Notes: generated by a model not told the origin, from the letters alone. A stretch of DNA of 64,000 bases from Bradyrhizobium sp. ISRA430 (GCF_029909975.1 NZ_CP094516.1:1612001-1676000), one strand, 5' to 3'; counted from the stretch's first letter, positions 1 to 7,967 are shown. Translations and numbers: made by a program.

Positions 1-2
1 AA

Positions 3-185
3 GGCATCTACACCTTCTGGGACTACAAGCGGAACCGCTGGCCGCGCGATGCGGGCCTGCGGCTCGATCATTTGCTGCTCAGCCCGAAGCTATCTCCGCG
101 CCTCATCAAGGCAGGCGTCGACAAAACGACTCGCGGCGAGGACGGCGCCAGCGATCATGCGCCGGCGTGGCTGGTGCTGCGCTGA
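3..185 (+). CDS. xthA: Exodeoxyribonuclease III, C-terminal end (partial)
   Basis: The last 60 codons of an exonuclease III-family DNA-repair enzyme, which attacks abasic sites and 3' blocked ends. The visible part carries the family's closing motifs: a version of the RLDHLLLSP segment and the SDHAP segment that holds the catalytic Asp-His pair. The 5' part lies outside the window. It ends 7 bases before the stop of the convergent GFA gene. The family call is firm from these two motifs, but the full length and start cannot be judged. Confidence 0.85.
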   Translation, partial: GIYTFWDYKRNRWPRDAGLRLDHLLLSPKLSPRLIKAGVDKTTRGEDGASDHAPAWLVLR

Positions 186-192
186 CAGCGCC

Positions 193-561
193 TCACCACA
201 GGTTCTTCCCGTCGATGACATTCACAGGCACCGCATCGAGATCGAAATCGTCGAACAGACGCGCATTGACCGCGACCTTGGGATTGTCGAAGTCCGGCTT
301 GCCGGTCGACCAATCCGGGGACTCCGAGTAGGTCCCGCAGCCGCAGCTCGCACAGAAATGATGTTTGACCGTCCGGCTGCCCCAGAGATAGGTCGCGACA
401 TTGTCGGCGGGCGACAGCAGGCGGAATTGCGCCGGCTTGTAATAGGCCCACAATGCGCCGCGCTTGGCGCAGAGTGAACAAGTGCAGCGCGTCACGCTCG
501 AAGGCACCTCGGTCACCTCGAACACCGTCTCACCGCAATGACAGCTTGCCTCGATCGGCAT
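193..561 (-). CDS. GFA/CENP-V family zinc-binding protein
   Basis: 122 residues of the glutathione-dependent formaldehyde-activating (GFA) fold, a small beta protein that binds zinc through cysteines. The cysteine pattern is typical: CHCG near residue 7, CTCSLC near residue 26, and CASCGCG in the C-terminal half. I place the start at MPIEASCHCG because a GGGAG ribosome site lies just upstream and the family normally begins close to the first CxCG. A longer reading to 618 adds a non-conserved leader. Most members have no proven reaction, so formaldehyde activation should not be assumed. It stands alone, convergent with xthA. Confidence 0.85.
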   Translation of the reverse strand: MPIEASCHCGETVFEVTEVPSSVTRCTCSLCAKRGALWAYYKPAQFRLLSPADNVATYLWGSRTVKHHFCASCGCGTYSESPDWSTGKPDFDNPKVAVNARLFDDFDLDAVPVNVIDGKNLW

Positions 562-704
562 GACCGCTCCCTCTCTCAATGGCAGGAGACGGTCGTATCC
601 CGCCCCTGCTGCCAACATGCTGTCAGCAGCATGGCACGTCGCGGCCCCTAGTTCGCGGAAGGGCGCGCGCGGGCTGCGGTGATCGGTTCGCCACTAAAAT
701 TCGC

Positions 705-730
705 AAAACAACCCCATGCAAAGTAGCCGG
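705..730. repeat. 26-bp dispersed repeat, copy 1
   Basis: A 26-base string beginning AAAACAACCCC and ending AGTAGCCGG. An identical copy sits at 54979-55004, about 54 kb away and also between genes. A perfect 26-base match in one 64-kb window is not chance. I associate similar strings with Bradyrhizobium intergenic DNA, but that is from memory. Here it lies about 40 bases upstream of the GntR promoter region. Confidence 0.75.
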
Positions 731-770
731 TTGTGCCCTGCCTGGTTCAAAGCCGCTAGCTCCAGCCCCC

Positions 771-807
771 TTGACGGCATACTCTGGTCATCCTACTGGT
801 CTAACCA
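771..807 (+). promoter_or_regulatory. Promoter and GntR/FadR-type operator for the 832-6906 operon
   Basis: The sequence TGGTCTAACCA at 797-807 is a perfect TGGT-N3-ACCA palindrome, the form typical of FadR-subfamily GntR operators. A TTGACG hexamer at 771-776 with a 17-base spacer puts a weak -10 (TACTGG, 794-799) partly inside the palindrome. Binding there would block polymerase. With the regulator gene starting at 832, autorepression is the simple reading. The palindrome is seen directly; the promoter boxes are inferred. Confidence 0.6.
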
Positions 808-831
808 AGGTCATATCAAGACGAGACGGGG

Positions 832-1572
832 ATGGAGCTCAAGCGGGCCGCCGAAGGCGAAAAGGGATTCGAGAAGGTCTTTGCCTTCTTGCGCGAGCGC
901 CTGCTTGCAGGCTCGCTCAAGCCCGGCGACCGCCTGATCTCGGAACGCGAGCTTGCGAGCCTCCTCGGCGTCAGCCGTCCGATCGTCCGGGAGGCGCTGC
1001 GCGCCCTTACCGTGCTCGGCATCGTCGAGATCCGCGACCGCATCGGCACCGTGGTGACCCGGCCGGACGTGTCGGTCCTGAATGACTTCTTCACCTTTGC
1101 GCTGGCCCAGCAGGCCGACATGCTCGACGACGTCATGCAGGCGCGCGTCGCGATCGAATGTCAGGCGATCCGGCTCGCCTGCGAACGCGCCGGCATTGCC
1201 GATTTCGAGCGCCTGCAGCGCGCGCTTGCGAAGATCGAGGAGACGATCGACGAGGCGGATGCGGGCGGCATGGCCGATTTCGAATTCCATCGCGCGATCG
1301 TCGTGGCCTCACGTTCCGAGACACTGACCGTCCTGCATAATTCGATGGCGGGTCTGCTGACGCATTCGCATCGCAGCCGCCGCGAGCTGGTGCAGGCCTT
1401 CCCGTCGATGAAGACGTATCTGATCGACGACCACCGGCGCATCTTCGAGGCGGTCGTCGCGCGCGACCCAGAGCGGGCGGATGCAACGCTGCGCAAGCAC
1501 TTTGCCATCGGCGATGAATACCGGCGGCGGGCCGTCGTCGGCGAGACGGACAGAAGCAGCGCCTCACGCTGA
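832..1572 (+). CDS. GntR-family regulator, FadR subfamily (FCD domain)
   Basis: 246 residues. The N-terminal winged helix (about 13-80) contains the typical LKPGDRLISERELASLLGVS and REALRAL segments. The C-terminal helical FCD ligand domain (about 95-225) keeps the metal-binding pattern: FHRAI near residue 148, then DDHRRIFEAV and LRKHF near the end. FCD regulators usually sense small carboxylates or sugar acids, often bound with a metal ion. It is the first gene of a same-strand cluster with a dehydrogenase, an ABC importer and sugar kinase/isomerase genes, so it most likely represses them and is released by the imported substrate or a product of it. The palindrome just upstream fits its class. 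Confidence 0.93.
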   Translation: MELKRAAEGEKGFEKVFAFLRERLLAGSLKPGDRLISERELASLLGVSRPIVREALRALTVLGIVEIRDRIGTVVTRPDVSVLNDFFTFALAQQADMLDDVMQARVAIECQAIRLACERAGIADFERLQRALAKIEETIDEADAGGMADFEFHRAIVVASRSETLTVLHNSMAGLLTHSHRSRRELVQAFPSMKTYLIDDHRRIFEAVVARDPERADATLRKHFAIGDEYRRRAVVGETDRSSASR

Positions 1573-1612
1573 CTGGCTGGCAGACCTGCGAAACAAGAAA
1601 CGGACGAGCGAC

Positions 1613-2512
1613 ATGGGACGGGATGACAAGGGCAGCGTCGGCTTCATCGGCATCGGCACGATGGGCCGGGAAATGGTGCGCAATCTCCTGAAGGCCGGGC
1701 ACGCGGTTCGCGCTTTCGATCTCAATGGGGCTCCGGTCGCCGACGTCGTGAAGGAAGGCGCGGCCCGCGCGCAAAATCCCGCTGATGCCGCGCGCGGCGC
1801 GGACGTCGTCGTCACCATGCTGCCCGATACGCCCCATGTCGAGGCGACCATTTACGGCGAGGATGGCCTTCTGAAATCGCCACCGCCCGGCAAGCTTATC
1901 GTGGACATGAGCACGATCTCGCCGGTCGCCGTCCGCCGTATCCATGCCGATTTGAAGCAGACAGGCGTCAGCTTCATCGATGCACCGGTCTCGGGCGGAC
2001 CGCTGGGCGCGAAGAACGCCGCGCTCTCGATCATGGCGGGCGGCGATACCGACGCCTTTGCCCAGGCCGAACCGTTCTTCCGCGCGATGGGCACAACGAT
2101 CACGCATGTCGGCGCGTCCGGCGCGGGCCAGACCGTCAAGCTCTGCAATCAGCTCATCTGCGGCATCAACATTCAGGCGATCTGCGAAGCGCTCGCGCTG
2201 GGACGCGCCTCCGGCGTCGATCTCAACCTGCTGCGCCGGGTGCTGCTCGGCGGCTCAGCCGCCTCCTGGATGCTCGACAAGCTCGGCCCCGCCATGATCG
2301 AGGGCGATGTCGGCGCCGGCTTCCGCATCGATCTAATGCTCAAGGACCTCCGCCTGGTGCAGGAACACGCGCAGGCGCTGAACGTGCCGCTGCCCGGCAC
2401 CGCACTCGTCACCAGCCAGTATGTCGATGCGCGGGCACATGGCGAGGGCACAAACGGCAACCAGGCGCTGTTCCGCGTCTATGACCGCATGACGAACCAG
2501 GTCACGGGCTAA
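1613..2512 (+). CDS. NAD(P)-dependent 3-hydroxyisobutyrate dehydrogenase-family oxidoreductase
   Basis: 299 residues of the beta-hydroxyacid dehydrogenase family (tartronate semialdehyde reductase, 3-hydroxyisobutyrate and L-threonate dehydrogenases). A Rossmann motif GFIGIGTMG is at about 10-18, the substrate loop DAPVSGGPLGA is near residue 123, and the catalytic lysine lies in GQTVKLCNQ. I start it at 1613, at MGRDDKGSVGF, 40 bases after the regulator; the open frame runs further upstream over gntR but without family similarity. Cytoplasmic. In this operon it probably oxidises or reduces a short hydroxy- or sugar-acid intermediate. The exact substrate cannot be read from the sequence. Confidence 0.9.
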   Translation: MGRDDKGSVGFIGIGTMGREMVRNLLKAGHAVRAFDLNGAPVADVVKEGAARAQNPADAARGADVVVTMLPDTPHVEATIYGEDGLLKSPPPGKLIVDMSTISPVAVRRIHADLKQTGVSFIDAPVSGGPLGAKNAALSIMAGGDTDAFAQAEPFFRAMGTTITHVGASGAGQTVKLCNQLICGINIQAICEALALGRASGVDLNLLRRVLLGGSAASWMLDKLGPAMIEGDVGAGFRIDLMLKDLRLVQEHAQALNVPLPGTALVTSQYVDARAHGEGTNGNQALFRVYDRMTNQVTG

Positions 2513-2521
2513 CCGGGCGCG

Positions 2522-3205
2522 ATGAGCATTCAACTCGACTTTCCTGCGGTGCTGGAGCGCTGGCCGAGCTTCCTTGGCGGCGCCGCCCTCACCCTGGAGC
2601 TCGCGGCCCTCGCGACCGTGTTCGGCGCCCTGCTCGGCACGCTTGCCGCGGTCGGCCGCGGAACGCACAAACCGCTGATCGCAACCGCCTGCAGGATCTA
2701 TGTCGAAGCCATCCGCAACACGCCGCTGCTGGTCCAGATCTTCCTGGTCTATTTCGGGCTTGCCAGCCTCGGCCTGAAATTCTCCGCCTTCACCGTGGCG
2801 GTCGCGGCGCTGACCATCAATGTCGGCGCCTATACCGCCGAGATCATGCGCGCCGGCTTCGAAGCAATCCCGCGCGGACAGATCGAGGCGGCAGAGGGGC
2901 TGGCTCTGTCGCGCGTGCAGATCTACTGGCACATCATCCTGTTGCCCGCGGTCGAGCGGGTCTATCCCGCGCTCACCAGCCAGTTCGTGCTCTTGATGCT
3001 GGCCTCCTCGGTCTGCTCGCAGATCTCGGCCGAGGAGCTCACCGCGATCGCCAACTACATCCAGTCGGACACTTATCGTGCGTTCGAAACTTACATCATC
3101 GTCGCCGTCCTCTACGTCATCCTATCGCTGGTGATGCGCGCCGGCTTCTGGGGCCTCGGCCTGGTGCTGTTTCCCCGCCGGCGCCGGCGCGGCACGCCGT
3201 TGTGA
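2522..3205 (+). CDS. Amino-acid-type ABC transporter permease 1
   Basis: 227 residues, an inner-membrane permease of the HisM/GlnP polar amino-acid family. It shows about five hydrophobic helices, the NTPLLVQIFLVYFGL segment after helix 2, and the EAA loop (GQIEAAEGLALSRVQIYWHIILPA-like) that docks the ATPase. It starts 9 bases after the dehydrogenase and ends one base before the second permease, so the genes are translated together. It forms a heterodimeric channel with the next gene. The partner genes suggest cargo other than a standard amino acid. Confidence 0.93.
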   Translation: MSIQLDFPAVLERWPSFLGGAALTLELAALATVFGALLGTLAAVGRGTHKPLIATACRIYVEAIRNTPLLVQIFLVYFGLASLGLKFSAFTVAVAALTINVGAYTAEIMRAGFEAIPRGQIEAAEGLALSRVQIYWHIILLPAVERVYPALTSQFVLLMLASSVCSQISAEELTAIANYIQSDTYRAFETYIIVAVLYVILSLVMRAGFWGLGLVLFPRRRRRGTPL

Positions 3206-3206
3206 G

Positions 3207-3881
3207 ATGATCATGGGCGGACATCTCAACATCAACCACCTGATCTTCCTTGGCCACGGCGCGCTGTGGACCGTCGGACTGTCCGTGATCGCACTGATCG
3301 GCGGCGGCATCGTCGGCTTCATGATTGCGCTGGCGCGGATATCGCCGCTCAAATCGGTGCGGATCGCCAGCGCCGCCTATGTCCAGCTCGTCCAGGGCAC
3401 ACCACTGCTTGTCATCCTGTTCCTCGGCTATTTCGGCCTGGCCGCAATCGGCCTCCAGGTCTCGCCGCTCGTGGCCGCCTCGGCCTCGCTCACGCTCTAT
3501 GTCGCCGCCTATCTCGGCGAGATCTGGCGTGGCTCCATCCAATCCGTGCCCAAGCCGCAATGGGAGGCGGCCGAAGGCCTCGCCCTGAGCCGGACCCAGC
3601 GCATGCTGAAGGTGATCTTGCCGCAGGCGATCCGCATTGCGACGCCCCCCACCGTCGGGTTCATGGTGCAGATCATCAAGAACACTTCGCTCGCCTCGGT
3701 GGTCGGGTTCGTCGAGCTGATGCGCTCGGGCCAGATCGTCAACAACTCGCTGTTCGAACCCTTCGTCATCTACGCGATCATCGCCGTCGTCTACTTCGCC
3801 ATGTGCTACCCGCTATCGCTGTTCAGCCAAAGGCTGGAACGGCGCATGGGACGTGGCAAGGTCAACCTCGCTCCAGCCTGA
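3207..3881 (+). CDS. Amino-acid-type ABC transporter permease 2
   Basis: 224 residues, the second membrane subunit of the same importer and similar in plan to the first: QGTPLLVILFLGYFGL after helix 2, and an EAA loop with WEAAEGLALSRTQRMLKVI. The stop of permease 1 (3203-3205) and this ATG (3207) are one base apart; an in-frame-looking ATG at 3212 belongs to another frame. It ends one base before the ATPase ATG. The near-zero spacing points to a strict 1:1:1 operon. Confidence 0.93.
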   Translation: MIMGGHLNINHLIFLGHGALWTVGLSVIALIGGGIVGFMIALARISPLKSVRIASAAYVQLVQGTPLLVILFLGYFGLAAIGLQVSPLVAASASLTLYVAAYLGEIWRGSIQSVPKPQWEAAEGLALSRTQRMLKVILPQAIRIATPPTVGFMVQIIKNTSLASVVGFVELMRSGQIVNNSLFEPFVIYAIIAVVYFAMCYPLSLFSQRLERRMGRGKVNLAPA

Positions 3882-3882
3882 C

Positions 3883-4641
3883 ATGCAGCAGAACCTCTCC
3901 TCCTCCGAACCGATCGTGTCGCTCCGCGACGTGCAGAAGAGCTTTGGTCCGCTCAAGGTGCTCGACGGCGTCAGCTTCGCCGTCGATCGCGGCGAGGTGC
4001 TCGCCATCATCGGCCGGTCCGGCTCCGGCAAGAGTACAGCGCTGCGCTGCATCGACCGCTTCGAGAAGGTCGATGGCGGTGAGATCGTGGTCTGCGGGCA
4101 CCGGGTCGACAGGCCGGACGTGGATTTGCGCGCTTTGCGCCAGGACGTCGGCATCGTGTTCCAAAGCTACAATCTGTTCCCGCATCTCACGATCGAACAG
4201 AACATCACGCTGGCGCCCTGCGCCGTGAAGAAAATCGCTGCCAACCAGGCGAAGGACCTGGCACGCAAGGTCCTCGCGCAGGTCGGGCTCGAGGAGAAGC
4301 TTCACGCCTATCCCGAGCAGCTATCCGGCGGCCAGCAGCAGCGCGCCGCAATCGCCCGCTCGCTGGCGATGCAGCCCAAGGTCATGCTGTTCGACGAGGT
4401 CACCTCTGCGCTCGATCCCGAGCTCACCGGCGAAGTGCTGAAGGTGATCGAGCAACTGGCGGCGGATGGCATGACCATGGTGATGGTCACCCACGAGATG
4501 GGGTTCGCCAAGAGCATCGCCGACAGGATCGTGTTCATGCATCGCGGCAAGGTCCACGAAACCGGGCCTGCCTCGATCCTGACATCGCCAACGACCCCCG
4601 AGCTGATGCAGTTCGTCGGCACGGGCAATCTAAAATCATGA
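3883..4641 (+). CDS. ABC transporter ATP-binding protein (polar amino-acid family)
   Basis: 252 residues from the ATG at 3883, placed right after permease 2; a GTG at 3853 would overlap that gene and is less likely. Walker A is GRSGSGKST, followed by the Q-loop (VFQSYNLFPHLT), the signature LSGGQQQR, Walker B VMLFDEVTSALDPEL and the switch histidine in MVTHEM. These mark a GlnQ/HisP-type ATPase powering the two permeases. Cytoplasmic face of the inner membrane. All catalytic motifs are intact. Confidence 0.95.
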   Translation: MQQNLSSSEPIVSLRDVQKSFGPLKVLDGVSFAVDRGEVLAIIGRSGSGKSTALRCIDRFEKVDGGEIVVCGHRVDRPDVDLRALRQDVGIVFQSYNLFPHLTIEQNITLAPCAVKKIAANQAKDLARKVLAQVGLEEKLHAYPEQLSGGQQQRAAIARSLAMQPKVMLFDEVTSALDPELTGEVLKVIEQLAADGMTMVMVTHEMGFAKSIADRIVFMHRGKVHETGPASILTSPTTPELMQFVGTGNLKS

Positions 4642-4660
4642 CAGGAGAGGAGAACCAAGG

Positions 4661-5455
4661 ATGACTAACAGGAAATTGCTGGGCGCGGCCGTCTCGTTGT
4701 GCTGCTTCGTGATGACGGCGGCGACACCGGCATCTGCCGACCTGCTCGACGACATCATGAAGGCGAAGAAGATCCGCATCTCGACCGACCTCGCCATTCC
4801 GCCCTCGGGCATGATGGACTCCAGCATGAAGCCGACCGGGTCGGATGTCGAAGTGGCGCAGATGCTCGCCAAGGACTGGGGGCTCGAGCTGGAATTCGTC
4901 CAGACCACCGGCGCGACCCGCATCCCCAACGTCCTGACCGGCAAGGCCGACATCATCATCTCGACGCTGTCTGTAACGCCGGACCGCGCCAAGGTGATCG
5001 ACTTCACCAATCGCTACGCGACGCTGCAATCGGACGTCGGCTGCCTGAAGTCGTCGAGCGTCAAGGACTGGCCCGACGTCAAGGACAAGTCGATCGGCGT
5101 CTCGCGCGGCACGACGCAGGATACGACCCTGTCCAACATGAAGGACAAGGACCTGAAGATCGCCCGCTACGACGATGACGCCACCATGGTGACGGCCGCC
5201 GTCTCCGGCCAGGTCGACTGCGTCGGCTCCTCGGCGACGATCATCAACCAGATCGGTGTGAAGAATCCCGTGCGCGTCTTCGAGTCCCGCATCCCGCTCG
5301 CGACCTTCGATCTCGCCATCGGCCTGAAGAAGGGCGAGCCGCGGCTGATGGAGAAGCTTAACGCCTGGATCAGCGAAAACGTCAAGAACGGCAAGCTGAA
5401 CGCCATCTACAAGAAATTCCACGGTGTCGAGCTGCCGCCCGACATGCGTGGCTGA
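4661..5455 (+). CDS. Periplasmic substrate-binding protein of the ABC importer (SBP_bac_3)
   Basis: 264 residues with a clear Sec signal peptide (about 1-26, ending ATPASA). The mature part is a family-3 binding protein: a PSGMMD segment early, GKADIIISTLSVTPDRAKVIDFTNRY in lobe 1, and an IGVSRGTTQD segment at the lobe 2 crossover. It captures the substrate and hands it to the permeases. A very strong ribosome site (AGGAGAGGAG) suits a protein needed in excess. Family 3 normally binds amino acids and small carboxylates. I cannot name the ligand, but the downstream RpiB and kinase suggest something sugar-like or a sugar acid. Confidence 0.93.
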   Translation: MTNRKLLGAAVSLCCFVMTAATPASADLLDDIMKAKKIRISTDLAIPPSGMMDSSMKPTGSDVEVAQMLAKDWGLELEFVQTTGATRIPNVLTGKADIIISTLSVTPDRAKVIDFTNRYATLQSDVGCLKSSSVKDWPDVKDKSIGVSRGTTQDTTLSNMKDKDLKIARYDDDATMVTAAVSGQVDCVGSSATIINQIGVKNPVRVFESRIPLATFDLAIGLKKGEPRLMEKLNAWISENVKNGKLNAIYKKFHGVELPPDMRG

Positions 5456-5521
5456 ACGAGACCAGATCGTGACAGCCGTCCGCGGCCGTCACGATCAAAA
5501 GACCATCGAAAAGGAAATCAC

Positions 5522-5968
5522 ATGCGCCTTGTCATCGGATCCGACCACGCCGGCTGGCCGCTCAAGCAAACCGTCATCGACCACATCCGCAGCCTCGGCC
5601 ACGACGTCGTCGACGTCGGCTCCTATGACGACAAGCCGGTCGACTTCCCCGATATCGCACGGGCCGTGGCGCAGAAGGTGACTTCGGGCGAGGCCGCCCG
5701 CGGCATCATGGTGTGCGGTACCGGCGTCGGCGCCTCGATCGCCGCCAACAAGATGAAGGGCATCCGCGCTGCGGTCTGCCACGACGTTCATTCGGCCCAT
5801 CAGAGCGTCGAGCATGACGACGTGAACGTGATGTGCATCGGCGCGCAGATTGTCGGTGCCTGGCTCGCGGTGGATCTCGTCTCCTCCTATCTTTCCGCCG
5901 AATTCTCCACCGACGAGGATTTCCGCCGCCGCGTCGAGAAGCTTCGCGTCATGGACGAGGAAGGCTGA
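5522..5968 (+). CDS. RpiB/LacA/LacB-family sugar-phosphate isomerase
   Basis: 148 residues, the usual size. The family signature is intact: GSDHAGWPLKQ at the N terminus (DH motif) and the active-site cysteine in MVCGTGVGASIAANK, followed by the RAAVCHD segment. These enzymes interconvert aldose and ketose phosphates (ribose-5-P, allose-6-P, galactose-6-P, erythrulose-4-P). A ribosome site AAGGAAA precedes the ATG. Given the separate regulator and importer it is more likely a catabolic isomerase than the housekeeping ribose-5-phosphate isomerase. The substrate is undetermined. Confidence 0.9.
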   Translation: MRLVIGSDHAGWPLKQTVIDHIRSLGHDVVDVGSYDDKPVDFPDIARAVAQKVTSGEAARGIMVCGTGVGASIAANKMKGIRAAVCHDVHSAHQSVEHDDVNVMCIGAQIVGAWLAVDLVSSYLSAEFSTDEDFRRRVEKLRVMDEEG

Positions 5969-5988
5969 CCTCCCGGGGGCCACGTGCC

Positions 5989-6906
5989 ATGATCCTGGTG
6001 TTCGGATCGCTCAATATCGATCTGGTCGCCCTGGTGCCGGTCATTCCCGGCCCGGGCAGGACGGTGCTTGCGCCGTCCTATCAGACGCACTTCGGCGGCA
6101 AGGGCGCCAACCAGGCCGTTGCCTCCGCGCGGATCGCAGGCCCGGGATGCGTTCGGATGGCGGGCCGTGTGGGGCGAGATGCGTTCGGTGATCGCGTGCT
6201 CGAAAATCTCGCCGGGAATGGTGTCGACACCGATCTCATCGTCGGCGCCGACGAGCCAACGGGCTGCGCCTTCATCACCGTCGATTCCGCCGGCGAAAAT
6301 GCGATCACGGTGGCAAGCGGCGCCAACATGATGGCCATCGCCGCTGATGTACCGGCCCGCCAATTCGCCGCCGACACCATCCTGGTGCTGCAGATGGAGG
6401 TGCCGTTCGCGCAGTCGCTTGCGACCGCGCGCCGGGCGAAATCGGCGTCGGGCACCGTGGTCTGGAATCTCGCACCGGTCCCGGAGAAGATGACGACGGC
6501 GATGGTCACGGACCTGCTCGCCGTGACCGACTACCTCCTCGTCAACGAGCATGAGGCGCGCGATGCCGCCGCAGCCATCGGCTTTGGCTCACCCGATTAC
6601 GAGACCGCAGCCGGGCATCTGGCGAAGGCGGGCAACCTTACCTGCATCGTCACCGCGGGCGCGCAAGGAGCGTTCGCCGCGATGGCTGACGGCACGTACC
6701 TTCGGGTGCCTGCTCCGCGCATCATGCCCGTCGACACGACCGGCGCAGGCGACACCTTTGTCGGCGCATTCGCTGCCATGCTGAGCGAAGCCATGCCTCT
6801 GCAAGCCGCGATGCAGGTCGGATGCGAAGCCGCAGCGCAAAAATGCCTCAAGCCGGGCGCGCAGGCCGGCATGCCAGTTCGGGCCGAGATTCCGTCCCTC
6901 ACCTGA
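5989..6906 (+). CDS. PfkB-family (ribokinase-like) sugar kinase
   Basis: 305 residues from the ATG at 5989, 20 bases after the isomerase stop. The ribokinase features are present: GSLNIDLVA at the start, the GGKGANQAVASARI substrate-binding signature, and DTTGAGDTFVGAF near the C terminus with the catalytic aspartate. It phosphorylates a sugar or sugar derivative with ATP in the cytoplasm, probably feeding the neighbouring RpiB-like enzyme. It is the last gene of the cluster; an inverted repeat follows within 30 bases. The ribokinase label gives the closest subfamily, not a proven substrate. Confidence 0.9.
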   Translation: MILVFGSLNIDLVALVPVIPGPGRTVLAPSYQTHFGGKGANQAVASARIAGPGCVRMAGRVGRDAFGDRVLENLAGNGVDTDLIVGADEPTGCAFITVDSAGENAITVASGANMMAIAADVPARQFAADTILVLQMEVPFAQSLATARRAKSASGTVVWNLAPVPEKMTTAMVTDLLAVTDYLLVNEHEARDAAAAIGFGSPDYETAAGHLAKAGNLTCIVTAGAQGAFAAMADGTYLRVPAPRIMPVDTTGAGDTFVGAFAAMLSEAMPLQAAMQVGCEAAAQKCLKPGAQAGMPVRAEIPSLT

Positions 6907-6930
6907 TCGGTGCACTGCTGCCGATACTTC

Positions 6931-7008
6931 GTCATTGCGAGCGCAGCGAAGCAATCCAGAATCGTTCCGCGGTGATAGTCTGGATTGCTTCGCTGCGCTC
7001 GCAATGAC
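6931..7008. repeat. Long perfect inverted repeat (GTCATTGCGAGCG family)
   Basis: Two 30-base arms (6931-6960 and 6979-7008) are exact reverse complements around an 18-base loop. A single further arm is at 46872-46901. It lies right after the PfkB kinase gene and would fold into a very stable RNA hairpin, so it may end transcription of the operon. The repeated arm at a distant site shows it is a dispersed element rather than a dedicated terminator. Confidence 0.85.
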
Positions 7009-7042
7009 GACGTTGAAGCAATTTCGTATGATGTTCCTCAAC

Positions 7043-7163
7043 GTCGTCCTGACGAAAGCCGGGACCCATTACCCCAGGGAGTGGTTTGGCAAAGACTGAT
7101 AACCACCATCTCGCGCCACAATTCAATCCTGTGGTTGTGGGTCCCGGCCTTCGCCGGGACGAC
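7043..7163. repeat. Inverted repeat (GTCGTCC...GGGACC family)
   Basis: Arms at 7043-7068 and 7138-7163 are near-perfect reverse complements (GTCGTCC and GGGACCCA ends) around a 69-base spacer. A related pair is at 46723-46746 and 46809-46834. With the previous repeat it fills most of the 332 bases between the kinase and the TauE gene. I see no gene in that stretch; the open frame that reads through it into TauE is repeat-encoded. Confidence 0.8.
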
Positions 7164-7238
7164 ACTGAATCTTTGGTACGATCATTCGCCCTTCTCGCCT
7201 CCTCCGGCTACACTCTGTCGATTCCCGGAGCGCATCTC

Positions 7239-7967
7239 TTGGCCTTCCTCTTCGTCCTCAGCGTCGGCCTCCTCGCCGGCACCATCTCCGGCATCGTCGG
7301 CACGGGATCGTCGATCATGCTGATGCCGGTGCTGGTGTACGCTTACGGCCCGAAGGAAGCAGTGCCGATCATGGCGGTCGCGTCCGTGATGGCGAATTTT
7401 TCGCGGATCCTGGCCTGGTGGCGCGAGGTCGACTGGCGGGCCTGCGCGGCCTATTCGGTCACGGGAATACCGGCCGCAGCCCTTGGCGCGCGCACGCTGC
7501 TGGCGCTGCCCTCGCACGCCGTCGATCTCTCCATCGGCCTGTTCCTGATCGCGATGGTGCCGGCCCGGCATTATCTCGCGCGGCACCACCTCAAGGCCAA
7601 TCTATGGCACCTTGCGATCGGCGGCGCCGTGATCGGCTATCTCACCGGCATCGTGGTCTCGACCGGCCCGCTCAGCGTACCGCTATTCCTGTTTTATGGC
7701 CTCACCAAAGGCGCCTTCCTCGCGACCGAGGCCGCCGCCTCGCTCGGTCTCTACTTCGCCAAATCAGTGACCTTCGAACGCTTCGGCGCGCTGACGCAGG
7801 ATGTTTTCGTCAAGGGCCTGATCGCGGGCTCCTCGCTGATGTCAGGCGCGTTCATTGCAAAGCGTTTCGTGCTGCACCTGAAGCCGGACGTGTTCCGCAT
7901 GGTGATGGACGCGATCATGATCGCGGCCGGGCTGTCCATGCTCTGGAACGCGACACAGTCACCGTAA
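7239..7967 (+). CDS. TauE/SafE-family membrane permease (sulfite/organic anion exporter type)
   Basis: About 242 residues with seven to eight hydrophobic segments. The family's GxxxGxVGTGSS segment lies near the N terminus (LLAGTISGIVGTGSSIMLMP), with a second related half after a central loop. Members move sulfite, sulfoacetate or other small anions across the inner membrane. The frame opens at 7086, but those codons lie in the dispersed repeat, so I prefer the TTG at 7239, which has a GGAG 8 bases upstream. The start is therefore uncertain by up to about 50 codons. No neighbour indicates the cargo. Confidence 0.8.
   Translation: MAFLFVLSVGLLAGTISGIVGTGSSIMLMPVLVYAYGPKEAVPIMAVASVMANFSRILAWWREVDWRACAAYSVTGIPAAALGARTLLALPSHAVDLSIGLFLIAMVPARHYLARHHLKANLWHLAIGGAVIGYLTGIVVSTGPLSVPLFLFYGLTKGAFLATEAAASLGLYFAKSVTFERFGALTQDVFVKGLIAGSSLMSGAFIAKRFVLHLKPDVFRMVMDAIMIAAGLSMLWNATQSP

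Noticed and set aside
6907..7238. CRISPR-like repeat array
   Set aside because: The repeats are inverted, not direct, and there is no regular spacer unit or cas gene.
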